Part shown: positions 45,091 through 54,097 of the stretch, one piece after another | Numbering within the stretch: position 1 is the first letter of the stretch | Layout: each line of letters opens with the position of its first letter | NCBI RefSeq assembly: GCF_016735515.1 | Contig: NZ_JAERQZ010000001.1 | Location: 1,984,001 to 2,048,000, forward strand | Source of the DNA: Piscinibacter sp. HJYY11 | Lineage (GTDB): Bacteria > Pseudomonadota > Gammaproteobacteria > Burkholderiales > Burkholderiaceae_C | DNA length: 64,000 bases | Direction: 5' to 3' | Program-made: the position numbers and the translations under genes | Notes under the pieces: model-generated | Seen by the model: only the letters and a program-made list of their open reading frames with translations | Database searches by the model: none | What the model was told of the DNA's origin: nothing

Positions 45091-45807
45091 ATGCGCTCAC
45101 GGCCCCTCTCGCGCCAGACCCCGCCGCTCGCCCCGGGCGCCCTGCTGCAGCTGATGTGGCTCGCGTCGCCCGCGCTGCCGGTGGGCGGCTTCAGCTACTC
45201 GGAAGGCCTCGAAGCCGCTGTCGAGGCCGGCCTGGTTACCACCGAAGCGCAGACACGCGCCTGGCTGCTCGACCAGCTTCGGGTGGGCCTCGCGCGCAGC
45301 GAGCTGTCGGTGGTGCACCGCGCGTTCCTCGCCTGGCAGCGTGACGACACGCCCACCATCGCCGAACTGAACGACTGGATGATCGCCACCCGCGAGTCGA
45401 GCGAGATGCGCTTGCAGACCGAGCAGATGGGCCGCTCGCTGGTCGAGTGGCTCAAGAACCGTGGCGTCGAAGACGCACGCGTCGCCACGCTCGCGCAGCT
45501 GAAGCCCGCACCGACGTGGCCTGTCGCCTTTGCGCTGGCCGCCGCGCAGACCGGCGCGCCGGCGCGCGAGGCCTTGCTGAGCTTCGCGTTCGGCTGGGCC
45601 GAGAACATGATGCAGGCCGCGCTCAAGGCGGTGCCGCTGGGTCAAAGCGCCGGGCAGCGCGTGTTGTCGGCGCTGGGCGACGAGATCCCCGGTGCCGTGG
45701 CCCACGCCATGCGGCTCGGCGACAGCGAGCGCCGCGCGCACACGCCGATGCTGGCGATCCTGTCGGCACAGCACGAGACGCAGTACTCGCGGCTCTTCCG
45801 CTCGTAA
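45091..45807 (+). CDS. ureF: Urease accessory protein UreF
   Basis: Protein of 238 aa with the family pattern [40 protein letters not shown] and [20 protein letters not shown]. UreF bridges UreD and UreG during Ni insertion and checks GTPase timing. It starts 14 nt after ureE. A short basic N-terminal extension precedes the conserved core, so a slightly later start is possible. Confidence 0.95.
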   Translation: MRSRPLSRQTPPLAPGALLQLMWLASPALPVGGFSYSEGLEAAVEAGLVTTEAQTRAWLLDQLRVGLARSELSVVHRAFLAWQRDDTPTIAELNDWMIATRESSEMRLQTEQMGRSLVEWLKNRGVEDARVATLAQLKPAPTWPVAFALAAAQTGAPAREALLSFAFGWAENMMQAALKAVPLGQSAGQRVLSALGDEIPGAVAHAMRLGDSERRAHTPMLAILSAQHETQYSRLFRS

Positions 45808-45844
45808 ACGCCCTCCTTCCCTCCCTCATCCGCTTCCACACACC

Positions 45845-46489
45845 ATGAGCACCCTGCACGCCATCCCCAACCGCACCAAGAAACTGCCCCCGCTGCGCGT
45901 GGGCGTCGGCGGGCCGGTGGGTTCGGGCAAGACGACGCTGGTCGAGATGCTCTGCAAGACCATGCGCGAGCAGTACGACCTGGTCGTCGTCACCAACGAC
46001 ATCTACACCAAGGAAGACCAGCGCCTGCTGACCGTCGCCGGCGCGCTGGAGGCCGACCGCATCATGGGCGTGGAGACGGGCGGCTGCCCGCACACCGCCA
46101 TCCGCGAAGACGCGTCGATCAACCTCGAAGCTGTCGACCGCATGCTGGAAAAGTACCCGAACGCCGACGTCGTGTTCATCGAGTCGGGCGGCGACAACCT
46201 CGCGGCCACCTTCAGCCCGGAGCTTTCCGACCTCACCATCTATGTGATCGATGTCGCCGCTGGCGAGAAGATCCCGCGCAAGGGCGGCCCGGGCATCACC
46301 AAGAGCGACCTCTTCGTCATCAACAAGACCGACCTCGCGCCCTACGTCGGCGCCAACCTCGACGTGATGGAAGCCGACACGAAACGCATGCGGCCGAACC
46401 GGCCTTTCGTGATGAGCAACCTCAAGACCCAGGCCGGCTTGAAGGACGTGATCGCCTTCATCGAGACCAAGGGCATGCTGAAGGCCTGA
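45845..46489 (+). CDS. ureG: Urease GTPase UreG
   Basis: Protein of 214 aa. P-loop [20 protein letters not shown], metal-binding CPH in [16 protein letters not shown], switch-region [20 protein letters not shown] and guanine-specific NKTD in [11 protein letters not shown]. It couples GTP hydrolysis to delivery of Ni to apo-urease. The start [17 protein letters not shown] follows ureF by 37 nt. Confidence 0.97.
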   Translation: MSTLHAIPNRTKKLPPLRVGVGGPVGSGKTTLVEMLCKTMREQYDLVVVTNDIYTKEDQRLLTVAGALEADRIMGVETGGCPHTAIREDASINLEAVDRMLEKYPNADVVFIESGGDNLAATFSPELSDLTIYVIDVAAGEKIPRKGGPGITKSDLFVINKTDLAPYVGANLDVMEADTKRMRPNRPFVMSNLKTQAGLKDVIAFIETKGMLKA

Positions 46490-46493
46490 GCCG

Positions 46494-47111
46494 ATGCTGA
46501 CCCTCTACTACGCCCCCGCCACCTGCGCCCTCGCCGCGCACATCGCCCTCGAGCAGGCCGGCGCCGACTACCGCCTGGAGCGGGTCGACTTCAAGAGTTC
46601 GCAGCAGCGCTCGCCCGAATACCTGAAGCTCAACCCGCGCGGCCGCGTGCCGGCGCTCGTGACCGAACACGGCGTGCTGACCGAGACGCCGGCGATCCTG
46701 CTCTACATCGCGCAGCGCTACCCCGAGGCGAAGCTCGTCCCGTTCAACGACCCGTGGGCGCTCGCGCAGCTCAATGCCTTCTGCAGCTACCTCTGCTCGA
46801 CGGTGCACGTGGCGCACGCCCACGGCCGGCGCGGCGCGCGCTGGGCCGACGACCCGGCAGCCATCGAGGCGATGAAGGCCAAGGTGCCGCAGACCGTGGG
46901 CGACGGCTTCGCGATGATCGAGACCGAGTTCTTCAAGGGCCCCTGGGTCATGGGTGAGCGCTACACCATTGCCGATCCGTACCTCTACACCCTCGCCACC
47001 TGGATGGAAGGCGACAGTGTGGACCCGGCCCGCTTCCCCAAGGTGGCCGAACACCGCCGCCGCATGGCGTCGCTGCCGGCGGTGCAGAAGGTGCTGGCCG
47101 CCGAAGCCTGA
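46494..47111 (+). CDS. Beta-class-like glutathione S-transferase
   Basis: Protein of 205 aa, MLTLYYAPATCALAAHIALE, with Cys11 at the beta-class active-site position. Other motifs are NPRGRVPALVTEHGVLTETP and a C-terminal helical domain with ERYTIADPYLYTLATWMEGD. It starts 4 nt after the ureG stop and is likely read on the same mRNA, though a functional link to urease is not known. Confidence 0.9.
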   Translation: MLTLYYAPATCALAAHIALEQAGADYRLERVDFKSSQQRSPEYLKLNPRGRVPALVTEHGVLTETPAILLYIAQRYPEAKLVPFNDPWALAQLNAFCSYLCSTVHVAHAHGRRGARWADDPAAIEAMKAKVPQTVGDGFAMIETEFFKGPWVMGERYTIADPYLYTLATWMEGDSVDPARFPKVAEHRRRMASLPAVQKVLAAEA

Positions 47112-47139
47112 GGCACCCCGCCCGCTGAACCGCGGGCCC

Positions 47140-48060
47140 TCACCGCTTCGACAACTGCCGCAGGCGCGCTTGCAGGCTGCCCGCGGCCTGTTGCAAGGCT
47201 GCGACGAAGGCCTCACGCAAGGGGCTGGCAGGCCGCAGCTGCGGCAGCACCAGCGTCACCGCAAACGGAATCGAGAAGGACAGCGGCCGCACCTGCACCC
47301 CGGCACCGGCCAGCTCCATCGCCGTGAGCGGGTTGACGATGGCCACGCCCAGGCCCTGCCGCACCAGCGCACAGACCGATGCGGCACTGGCCGTCTCGAC
47401 GGCGAGGCGGCGCTGCACGCCCTCGCGCTCGAAGAGCGCATCGACCAGCTCGCGGTAGGGGTCGGCCGGGGCGAAGCTCACAAAGGGCTGGCCGGCGAAG
47501 TCCTTCGGCTTGAGCACACGCTTGGCCAGCAAGGGGTGGCCATCGGGCAGCACGCCCACCTCGTCGGCCTGCAGCAGCGTCGAGGTCGACGTCGCCGCGG
47601 GGGCATGGATGCGTTCGCAGAGGCCGAGGTCGAAGCGCTGCTCGGTGAGCCACTCTTCGAGCAGCGGTGATTCCTGCGGCGTGATGGAGACGCCGACCTG
47701 CGGGTGCTCGGCGGCGAAGCGCTGCACGGCCAACGGCAGCAGCCCATGCGCCAGCGCGGGCAGGCAGGCGATGCTGAGACGGCCCTGCGCGAACTCGCGC
47801 AGAGACCGTGCAGCCGCGGCGATGCGCTCCAGGCCAAGGTAGGAGCGCTGCACCTCTTCGAGCAGGGCGAGTGCGCGCGCGGTGGGCCTCAGCCGGCCGC
47901 GCACACGGTCGAAGAGGTTCATCTGCAGCACCTGCTCCAGGCGCGCCAGCTCGCGGCTGACGGTGGGCTGAGAGGTGTGCAACGCCTGCGCGGCCTGGGT
48001 CACGTTGCCGGTGTTCATCACGGCTCGGAAGACCTCGATCTGGCGGTGCGTCAGCTTCAT
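47140..48060 (-). CDS. lysR: LysR, activator of lysA
   Basis: Protein of 306 aa with strong similarity to E. coli LysR itself: HTSQPTVSRELARLEQVLQ, DRVRGRLRPTARAL, LREFAQGRLSIACLPALA, QESPLLEEWLTEQRFDLGLC, and ETASAASVCALVRQGLGVAI. It is divergent from lysA, the arrangement in which LysR with diaminopimelate as coeffector activates lysA and represses itself. The intergenic palindrome fits this. Confidence 0.92.
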   Translation of the reverse strand: MKLTHRQIEVFRAVMNTGNVTQAAQALHTSQPTVSRELARLEQVLQMNLFDRVRGRLRPTARALALLEEVQRSYLGLERIAAAARSLREFAQGRLSIACLPALAHGLLPLAVQRFAAEHPQVGVSITPQESPLLEEWLTEQRFDLGLCERIHAPAATSTSTLLQADEVGVLPDGHPLLAKRVLKPKDFAGQPFVSFAPADPYRELVDALFEREGVQRRLAVETASAASVCALVRQGLGVAIVNPLTAMELAGAGVQVRPLSFSIPFAVTLVLPQLRPASPLREAFVAALQQAAGSLQARLRQLSKR

Positions 48061-48072
48061 GCGCGGAGCATA

Positions 48073-48087
48073 TCCATTCTGAATGGA
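48073..48087. promoter_or_regulatory. LysR operator in the lysR-lysA gap
   Basis: TCCATTCTGAATGGA is a perfect 7-bp-arm palindrome, 13 bp from the lysR start. A second half-site CAGAATG at 48110-48116 is inverted relative to CATTCTG (48075-48081). A main site plus a weaker site nearer the target gene is the usual LysR-family activation layout. Confidence 0.6.
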
Positions 48088-48141
48088 TGATCGACAAACA
48101 ATTACTTTTCAGAATGCACGATCCGGCGCACGATGCGGGGC

Positions 48142-49371
48142 ATGAACCCGTTTTCCGCCCCCACCCTGCGTGACATCGCGCGCACCCACGGCACGCCCTG
48201 CTGGGCCTATGACGCCGCCACCATCCGCCAGCGCATCGCCGCGCTCAAGGCGTTCGACACCATCCGCTTCGCGCAGAAGGCCAACTCCAACACCCATCTG
48301 CTGCGGCTGATGCGCGCAGAGGGCGTGAAGGTCGACGCAGTGTCGCTGGGCGAGATCGAACGGGCGCTGGCCGCGGGCTACGTGGCCGGCGGAGACGAGA
48401 TCGTGTTCACCGCCGACCTGTTCGACCACGCCACGCTCACGCGCATCGCCGAGCTGAAGGTGCCGGTGAATGCCGGCTCCATCGACATGCTCCACCAGCT
48501 CGGCGAGCGCTCGCCCGGCCACCGGGTGTGGCTGCGCATCAACCCGGGCTTCGGCCACGGCCACAGCAACAAGACCAACACCGGCGGCGAGCACAGCAAG
48601 CACGGCATCTGGCACACCGACCTGCCCGCCGCGCTCGCGGCCATCCGCCAGCATGGGCTGAAGCTCGTCGGCCTGCACATGCACATCGGCTCGGGCGTCG
48701 ACTACTCGCACCTGGAGCAGGTGTGCCACGCGATGGTCGAGCTGGTGGCCAGGGTCGACCTGCCCATCGAGGCCATCTCGGCAGGTGGTGGCCTCTCGAT
48801 CCCCTACCGCGATGGCGACCCGCAGATCGACACCGCGCACTACTTCAGCGTGTGGGACGCCGCGCGCCGCGAGATCGCGAAGCAGCAAGGCCACGCCATC
48901 CACCTCGAGCTGGAACCCGGCCGCTACCTCGTCGCCGAGGCGGGCGTGCTGGTGGCCGAAGTGCGCGCCACCAAGCAGATGGGGCGCAACCATTTCGTGC
49001 TGGTCGATGCCGGCTTCAACGAGCTGATGCGCCCTTCGATGTACGGCAGCTTCCACCGCATCGACGTGCTGCCCGCCGACGACACCGCGCGCGCCGTGCA
49101 ACCCACCGTGGTGGCCGGCCCGCTGTGCGAATCGGGCGACGTGTTCACCCAAGGCGAAGGGGGCGTGGTGCAGACCCGCGACTTGCCACAGGCAAACGTG
49201 GGCGACCTGCTCGTGTTCCACGATGCAGGTGCCTACGGGGCATCGATGTCATCCAACTACAACACGCGCCCGTTCATCCCCGAAGTGCTGGTCGATGCGG
49301 GCAAGATCCGCCTCATTCGCCGCCGACAGACGGTGGCCGAGCTGCTGGCACTCGAAGACACCGGCAGCTGA
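48142..49371 (+). CDS. lysA: Diaminopimelate decarboxylase LysA
   Basis: Protein of 409 aa from MNPFSAPTLRDIARTHG; ATG 48133 is a possible earlier start. The PLP lysine is in IRFAQKANSNTHLLRLM. The phosphate-binding GGGLSIPYRDGD, ELEPGRYLVAEAGVLVAE and the active-site CESGDVFTQGEG are also present. It converts meso-diaminopimelate to lysine in the cytosol, the last lysine step. The family, divergent lysR and length all agree. Confidence 0.95.
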   Translation: MNPFSAPTLRDIARTHGTPCWAYDAATIRQRIAALKAFDTIRFAQKANSNTHLLRLMRAEGVKVDAVSLGEIERALAAGYVAGGDEIVFTADLFDHATLTRIAELKVPVNAGSIDMLHQLGERSPGHRVWLRINPGFGHGHSNKTNTGGEHSKHGIWHTDLPAALAAIRQHGLKLVGLHMHIGSGVDYSHLEQVCHAMVELVARVDLPIEAISAGGGLSIPYRDGDPQIDTAHYFSVWDAARREIAKQQGHAIHLELEPGRYLVAEAGVLVAEVRATKQMGRNHFVLVDAGFNELMRPSMYGSFHRIDVLPADDTARAVQPTVVAGPLCESGDVFTQGEGGVVQTRDLPQANVGDLLVFHDAGAYGASMSSNYNTRPFIPEVLVDAGKIRLIRRRQTVAELLALEDTGS

Positions 49372-49389
49372 TCACAGAGGGAGCCCACG

Positions 49390-50394
49390 ATGCGTTTGTC
49401 GATCACCGCCCTCACCTTGATCGCAGCGCTCGTGGGATGTGGGGGCAAGTCGGAGAGCTCGCCCGCCGCACCGCAATGCTCGGGCTTCAGTTCGGGCACC
49501 GTGCCGACGCTGCAGATGAACCAGTTGCTGTTCGACTCTGACCGCAACGACAGCCGGCATGAGATCTACGTGATGCGCACCGACGGCAGCTGCGTCAGCC
49601 GTCTCACGAACAACGCGCTGTACGAGAACTGGTGGCCGCGTGCCTCGCCCGACCGCACCAGGATCCTCTTCTACCGATCACCGGCAGGCGACCCCGAAAA
49701 CTACTTCAACGCCAGCCTGTGGGTGATGAACGCCGACGGCAGCGGTCAGACGCAACTCATCGCCGATGGCGGCAACGGCTGGGCCGCGCACGGCCACGGC
49801 GAGTGGTCACCCGACGGCACCAGGATCGCGATGTTCGGGGCGCTCAGCACCACGCGCGCCGAAATCTTCGTCACCGATGCGAACGGGCAGAACCCGGTGC
49901 AGTACACCAACCGCAACGGGTGGAACACCGACGTGTCGTGGTCGCCAAACGGTGCCACCCTGCTCTTCAACGGCTGCGCCAATCCGGCCGTGTGCGCGCC
50001 CGCGAACTATGAGCTCTTCGCGTTGAACGCGACGCCCCTCGCCGCCGCGGTGCAGATCACCAACGACTCGCTGGCCGACTACGACGCCTACTACTCACCC
50101 GACGGCACCAAGATCGCGTGGCTCGTCAACGTGAACCCGGCCGCGAACGGCGGCATCGGCCGCTGGGCGATCCGCATCGCCATCGTCGGCCAATCGGCGA
50201 CCTACCTGATCGACGACGGCAACATCAACAGCAAGCCGGCGTGGAGCCTCGACAGCCAGACGATCTACTTCCACCGGATGGTGCCGGCCGAGGGCCTGCG
50301 CTTCCGCGTGTTCAGCATCCGGCCAGATGGCACGGGGCTCACCGAGCTGACGCCGGGCACTTCGACGGGCAACAGCGAGCACCCGTCGAACTGA
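49390..50394 (+). CDS. Lipoprotein with TolB/PD40-type beta-propeller repeats
   Basis: Protein of 334 aa with a lipobox LVGC (Cys17). The mature part holds repeated PD40/WD40-like blades: DRNDSRHEIYVMRTDGSCVS, WWPRASPDRTRILFYRS, HGEWSPDGTRIAMFGA, DVSWSPNGATLLFNG, DAYYSPDGTKIAWLV and PAWSLDSQTIYFHRM, as in TolB propellers. It has no TolB N-terminal domain and no tol genes nearby. Probably a periplasmic surface or binding protein of unknown role. It starts 18 nt after lysA. Confidence 0.75.
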   Translation: MRLSITALTLIAALVGCGGKSESSPAAPQCSGFSSGTVPTLQMNQLLFDSDRNDSRHEIYVMRTDGSCVSRLTNNALYENWWPRASPDRTRILFYRSPAGDPENYFNASLWVMNADGSGQTQLIADGGNGWAAHGHGEWSPDGTRIAMFGALSTTRAEIFVTDANGQNPVQYTNRNGWNTDVSWSPNGATLLFNGCANPAVCAPANYELFALNATPLAAAVQITNDSLADYDAYYSPDGTKIAWLVNVNPAANGGIGRWAIRIAIVGQSATYLIDDGNINSKPAWSLDSQTIYFHRMVPAEGLRFRVFSIRPDGTGLTELTPGTSTGNSEHPSN

Positions 50395-51414
50395 TCATCG
50401 AAGTGAGGGCAACCCGCGCATCGCCTTCACCGCGCCTTCGCCGACCGACGCGCCGAAGCGCTTGGCCAGCCGCTCGGCCACGTTTTCCTTCGGCGTGTAG
50501 TCGATGATCTCCTCGGCCTTCACCACCTCGCGGGCCACGTAGTCGAGGTTGCCCAGGTGGTCAGCGAGGCCCAGCTTCACAGCCTCTTCGCCGTTCCAGA
50601 ACAGGCCCGAGAAGGTCTCGCCGTTCATCTTGAGGCGCTTGCCGCGGCCGTCTTTCACCACCTGGATGAACTGGCGGTGGATCTGGTCGATCATGGCCTG
50701 CGTGTAGGCACGGTGCTTCTCGGACAAGGGCGTGAACGGATCGCCGATGCCTTTGTTTTCGCCGGCGGTGATGAGGCGGCGCTCGACGCCGAGCTTTTCC
50801 ATCGTGCCGGTGAAGCCGAAGCCGTCCATCAGCACGCCGATCGAGCCGACGATGCTGGCCTTGTCAGCATAGATCTCGTCGGCCGCCACGGCGATGTAGT
50901 ACGCACCCGAGGCGCACTCTTCCTCGATCACCGCGTAGACCTTCTTCTTGTAGAGCGCCTTCAGGCGTTTGATCTCGTCGTTGATGATGCCGGCCTGCAC
51001 CGGGCTGCCGCCGGGGGAATTGAAACGCAGCACGACGGCTTGCGCGCCTTCGTCCTGGAAGGCGTTTTTCAGCGCGGCCACCAGCAACTCGGCGCTGGCC
51101 TCGGTGTCGGCGGCGATCTCGCCGCGCACCTCCACCAGCGCGGTGTGCGGGCTGCTGGGCGCGGTCGAGCTGGTGCGCGAACTCAGCGCCATCCACACCA
51201 CGAGCAGGAAGAAGACGAGCCAGGACAGGCGGAAAAACACCCGCCAGCGCCGCTCGGCGCGGCGGTCGGCCAGGTAGTCGCGGGCAAAGACGGCGAGCGT
51301 CTGCTCGAGCGGCGTGGGCACGGCAGTGGCGGGCGCTGCTGGCGGCGCAGGGGGAACGGCAGCAGCGGCTTCAGCCGGCGTGGCGGCCGGCGAGGTGTTG
51401 TCTTCGGGATTCAT
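50395..51414 (-). CDS. sppA: S49-family signal peptide peptidase SppA
   Basis: Protein of 339 aa from MNPEDNTSPAATP. A Pro/Ala-rich cytoplasmic N-terminus is followed by one transmembrane helix (FFRLSWLVFFLLVVWMALSS, about residues 75-95). The peptidase domain has LRFNSPGGSPVQAGIINDEI, nucleophile Ser in ECASGAYYIAVAAD and the likely general-base Lys in GENKGIGDP. It cleaves leftover signal peptides in the membrane. Its start overlaps the Rieske-gene stop by 4 nt. Confidence 0.93.
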   Translation of the reverse strand: MNPEDNTSPAATPAEAAAAVPPAPPAAPATAVPTPLEQTLAVFARDYLADRRAERRWRVFFRLSWLVFFLLVVWMALSSRTSSTAPSSPHTALVEVRGEIAADTEASAELLVAALKNAFQDEGAQAVVLRFNSPGGSPVQAGIINDEIKRLKALYKKKVYAVIEEECASGAYYIAVAADEIYADKASIVGSIGVLMDGFGFTGTMEKLGVERRLITAGENKGIGDPFTPLSEKHRAYTQAMIDQIHRQFIQVVKDGRGKRLKMNGETFSGLFWNGEEAVKLGLADHLGNLDYVAREVVKAEEIIDYTPKENVAERLAKRFGASVGEGAVKAMRGLPSLR

Positions 51415-51812
51415 GCGGAGAACTGCGGAGGCGGGACGGGTCGGGTCTCGCGGGAAGGATACCAATACACCTCACCCTCGCGCTCGATCACCTTGAGCGC
51501 GGTGAGCTTGCCGCGCCCGCACGGGCCGCCGGCGCAGCGGCCGTCTTTCGGCGCGTAGCTGGCGCCGTGGATGGAGCAGATGATGAACTCGCGATCGGCG
51601 TCGAGAAACTCGCCGGGCTGCCAGTCCAGCTCGGTGGGCACGTGCAGGCAACGGTTGAGGTAGGCGACGAGCTGGCCATCGAAGCGCAGGACGAAGGCGC
51701 GCAGCTTCTCGTGGAAATGCTGCACCTCGAAGACGTGGGCCTTGCCGCGCTCGGTCAGCTCGCTCGAAGCGCACAGGCGCACGGCCGGCGCTTCGGGCTG
51801 GACATCAGGCAT
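51411..51812 (-). CDS. Rieske [2Fe-2S] protein
   Basis: Protein of 133 aa with both Rieske boxes: NRCLHVPTELDWQPGEF (CxH) and FIICSIHGASYAPKDGRC (CxxH). It is a single-domain ferredoxin-like protein, probably donating electrons to an oxygenase or reductase, as no oxygenase is adjacent. The gene start overlaps the end of the phosphatase gene by 8 nt. This rluC-HAD-Rieske-sppA order recurs in Burkholderiales as far as I recall. Confidence 0.9.
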   Translation of the reverse strand: MPDVQPEAPAVRLCASSELTERGKAHVFEVQHFHEKLRAFVLRFDGQLVAYLNRCLHVPTELDWQPGEFLDADREFIICSIHGASYAPKDGRCAGGPCGRGKLTALKVIEREGEVYWYPSRETRPVPPPQFSA

Positions 51813-52467
51813 GGCGGGCCAGCCAGTCGTCGAGGTCGGCGACAGAGTGGGCGATGTGCAGCGGCTTGTACTGCGCGAAGCTCTCCGGCGTGTGGGCGCC
51901 GTAGCTCACGCCCACGCTCGCGGCCCCGGCGTTCTGCGCCAGCTGCAGGTCGTGCGTGGTGTCGCCGATCATCAGCGTGCGCTCGGGGTCGACGCCGAAT
52001 TCGCGCATCAGCTCCTGCAGCATCAGCGGGTTGGGCTTGGAGGCGGTTTCGTCGGCGGTGCGGGTGCCGTCGAAGACGCCGTGCAGCTCGACCGTGGTCA
52101 GCGCTTCGTTGAGCCCCGTGCGCGACTTGCCGGTGGCCACCGCCAGCCAGTGGTTGCGCGCCTTCAGTGCCTTCAGCATCTCGATCGTGCCCTTGAAGAG
52201 CACGATCTCGTGCTGCTTGGCGAAGTAGTGGTGGCGGTAGCGCTGGCCAAGCTCGGGGTAGCGCTCGCGAGGCAGGCCGGGCGCGGCATGCTGCAAGGCG
52301 TCGATCAGGCCCATGCCGATCACATAGCTCGCGTCCTTGTCGCTCGGCACGGCCACGCCGAGGTCGGCGCAGGCGGCCTGGATGCAGCGGGTGATGAGTG
52401 CCGTCGAATCGAACAGGGTGCCGTCCCAGTCGAAGGCGATGAGGTCGAAGCGGCGCGGTCGGGTCAT
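51805..52467 (-). CDS. HAD-superfamily phosphatase (phosphoglycolate phosphatase-like)
   Basis: Protein of 220 aa from MTRPRRFDLIAFDWDGTLFD. HAD motif I DWDGTLFDST, motif II-like WLAVATGKSRTGL and motif IV MIGDTTHDLQLAQNAGAASV. It matches the Gph/PGP group often found beside rluC in beta- and gammaproteobacteria. The ATG overlaps the rluC stop as ATGA. Confidence 0.88.
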   Translation of the reverse strand: MTRPRRFDLIAFDWDGTLFDSTALITRCIQAACADLGVAVPSDKDASYVIGMGLIDALQHAAPGLPRERYPELGQRYRHHYFAKQHEIVLFKGTIEMLKALKARNHWLAVATGKSRTGLNEALTTVELHGVFDGTRTADETASKPNPLMLQELMREFGVDPERTLMIGDTTHDLQLAQNAGAASVGVSYGAHTPESFAQYKPLHIAHSVADLDDWLARHA

Positions 52468-53480
52468 GCGGTGGGCGGCAAGGCTTGGAGGAATGCCTCG
52501 CATTCTGCGGGCAAGGGCGCGAGGAGTTCGATCGCCTCGCCACTGGCAGGGTGCTGGAAGCGGAGCCGGCGTGCGTGCAGGAACATGCGCTCGAAGCGCT
52601 GGCCCTTCACCGCCTCGCCCTTGGCCAGGGCCTTGTTGAGCGTGAAGTCGCCATATTTCTCGTCGCCTGCGATCGGGTGGCCTTCGCTGGCCAGGTGCAC
52701 GCGGATCTGGTGGGTGCGGCCGGTCTTGATGGTCACGTCGAGCAGGGTGAAGCCGGCATAGGCCTGGGCCACGCTCACGAGCGTGATGGAACGGCGGCCT
52801 TCGTCGTGGTCGTCGTCGACGGTGCGCACGCGCCGCTCGCCTTCGGCGGTGAGGAACTTGTGCAGCGCCACGTCGATGACCTTCTTCTTCGCCGGCCAGG
52901 CGCCGATCACGAGCGCGGCGTAGGTCTTGCCCGTTTCGCGCCCACGAAACTGGTCCTGGAGGGCGACCAGCGCCGAGCGCTTTTTGGCGATCAGCAGCAG
53001 GCCCGAGGTTTCCTTGTCGAGCCTGTGCACGAGCTCAAGGAACTTCGCCGTCGGCCGCGCCTGGCGCAGCTGCTCGATCACGCCAGAGCTGACGCCACTG
53101 CCGCCGTGCACCGCCACGCCGGCGGGCTTGTTGACGGCGATCAGGTGCTCGTCTTCATGGACGATGGGAAATTCGCGCGCCGGGGCGGCCGGTGCTGCGG
53201 CCGGGTCGGCCATGCGCACCGGCGGCACCCGGATGATGTCGCCCAGTGCCAGCCGGGTGTCGGCCGAAGCCCGGCCCTTGTTGACGCGCACCTCACCGGA
53301 GCGGATGACCCGGTACACGTGGGTCTTGGGCACGCCCTTCAGCAGCTTGACCAGGAAGTTGTCGAGCCGCTGGCCCTCCGAGCCTTCGTCGATCTCGACC
53401 GTCTGCACGGCGGGAGGGGCGGCAGAAGGCCTCGGGCTTGCCGTTGTTTCCGCTTTGCCCCTTATAATGCGCCGCACCAC
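52464..53480 (-). CDS. rluC: 23S rRNA pseudouridine synthase RluC
   Basis: Protein of 338 aa. An S4 domain (GQRLDNFLVKLLKGVPKTHV YRVIRSG) is followed by the RluA-family catalytic loop HRLDKETSGLLLIAKKRSAL and GRTHQIRVHLASEGHPIAGD. It isomerises three uridines in 23S rRNA in the RluC family. The annotated start is GTG at 53480, followed by a second GTG; a later start is possible. It is divergent from rne, as in E. coli, where rluC also faces rne. Confidence 0.93.
   Translation of the reverse strand: MVRRIIRGKAETTASPRPSAAPPAVQTVEIDEGSEGQRLDNFLVKLLKGVPKTHVYRVIRSGEVRVNKGRASADTRLALGDIIRVPPVRMADPAAAPAAPAREFPIVHEDEHLIAVNKPAGVAVHGGSGVSSGVIEQLRQARPTAKFLELVHRLDKETSGLLLIAKKRSALVALQDQFRGRETGKTYAALVIGAWPAKKKVIDVALHKFLTAEGERRVRTVDDDHDEGRRSITLVSVAQAYAGFTLLDVTIKTGRTHQIRVHLASEGHPIAGDEKYGDFTLNKALAKGEAVKGQRFERMFLHARRLRFQHPASGEAIELLAPLPAECEAFLQALPPTA
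53438..53468 (+). promoter_or_regulatory. Candidate rne promoter within the rluC start region
   Basis: A perfect TATAAT (53463-53468) has TTGCCG (53438-53443) upstream with a long 19-nt spacer. It lies about 630 bp before rne and overlaps the beginning of rluC on the other strand. A start here would give an RNase E mRNA with a leader of about 620 nt. The long spacer lowers confidence. Confidence 0.45.
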
Positions 53481-54097
53481 GTTTCCGCTGTAAGTGATTG
53501 ATTTTTCTGAGTTTACGCCGCGAGCGGCGCCCTACTCAGCCGATCACCCAGCACAACGAGGCCGGCCACGCGAAGAAGTTGTGGCCAAAAGGTGATGCAA
53601 CGCACCCCGGCATGCAGCAGGCCGAGTCCCCAAGTGACACAGCGGCAGTCAGCCCGGTGCGGCAGAGAAACAAGAACGAACCCTCGCCAAAAGGTTTCCA
53701 AGCCAGAGACAAGCAACTAGCCGACGCGCGATGTGCGCCGGCCACACGTGCAAGGCTCTGGCCCGCGTCCAGTGATCAAAGCGGATGACGTGCCCCATCT
53801 CCCACCCCACGCTGCCCCTGCGCGAATGTCGCGCCGGCAGCGCCGTGGCCGGATGTCGCGCGCCCCATGCCTCACGGCCCCGCCCTTTGCCCGCTGCCAC
53901 GCACGCGCCAACGCTGCCTGACGGGCCTCCGATCCTTCGCTGATCGGCCAACGTCACCGCAGTCCAGGGCGATTCCTTCCGGTTCTTTCACGTTCCTCGT
54001 GCATCGATGAGTCGCCTGCCGGTCCTGCCGGCGGTGACGTGTTGGATGAGCTGTCCCTGACTGCGAAAGATCGCAGCAGTGCAGCGAAGGAGCGCAC
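53481..54097 (+). promoter_or_regulatory. 617-nt untranslated leader region of rne
   Basis: No supported gene was seen between rluC and rne. A 96-codon open frame (53498-53788) has a coding-unlike composition and no ribosome-binding site. Near the start codon are two hairpins: 54011-54038 (gccgg/ccggc core extended by gtcgcc/ggtgac with one bulged base) and 54061-54076 (ctgcg/cgcag). AAGGAG at 54087-54092 is the rne ribosome-binding site. In E. coli RNase E shortens its own mRNA through structures in a 361-nt leader, and a similar feedback role is inferred here. Confidence 0.55.

Noticed and set aside
53498..53788. 96-codon open frame in the rne leader
   Set aside because: Odd amino-acid makeup, no ribosome-binding site, and the wrong place inside a likely structured leader.
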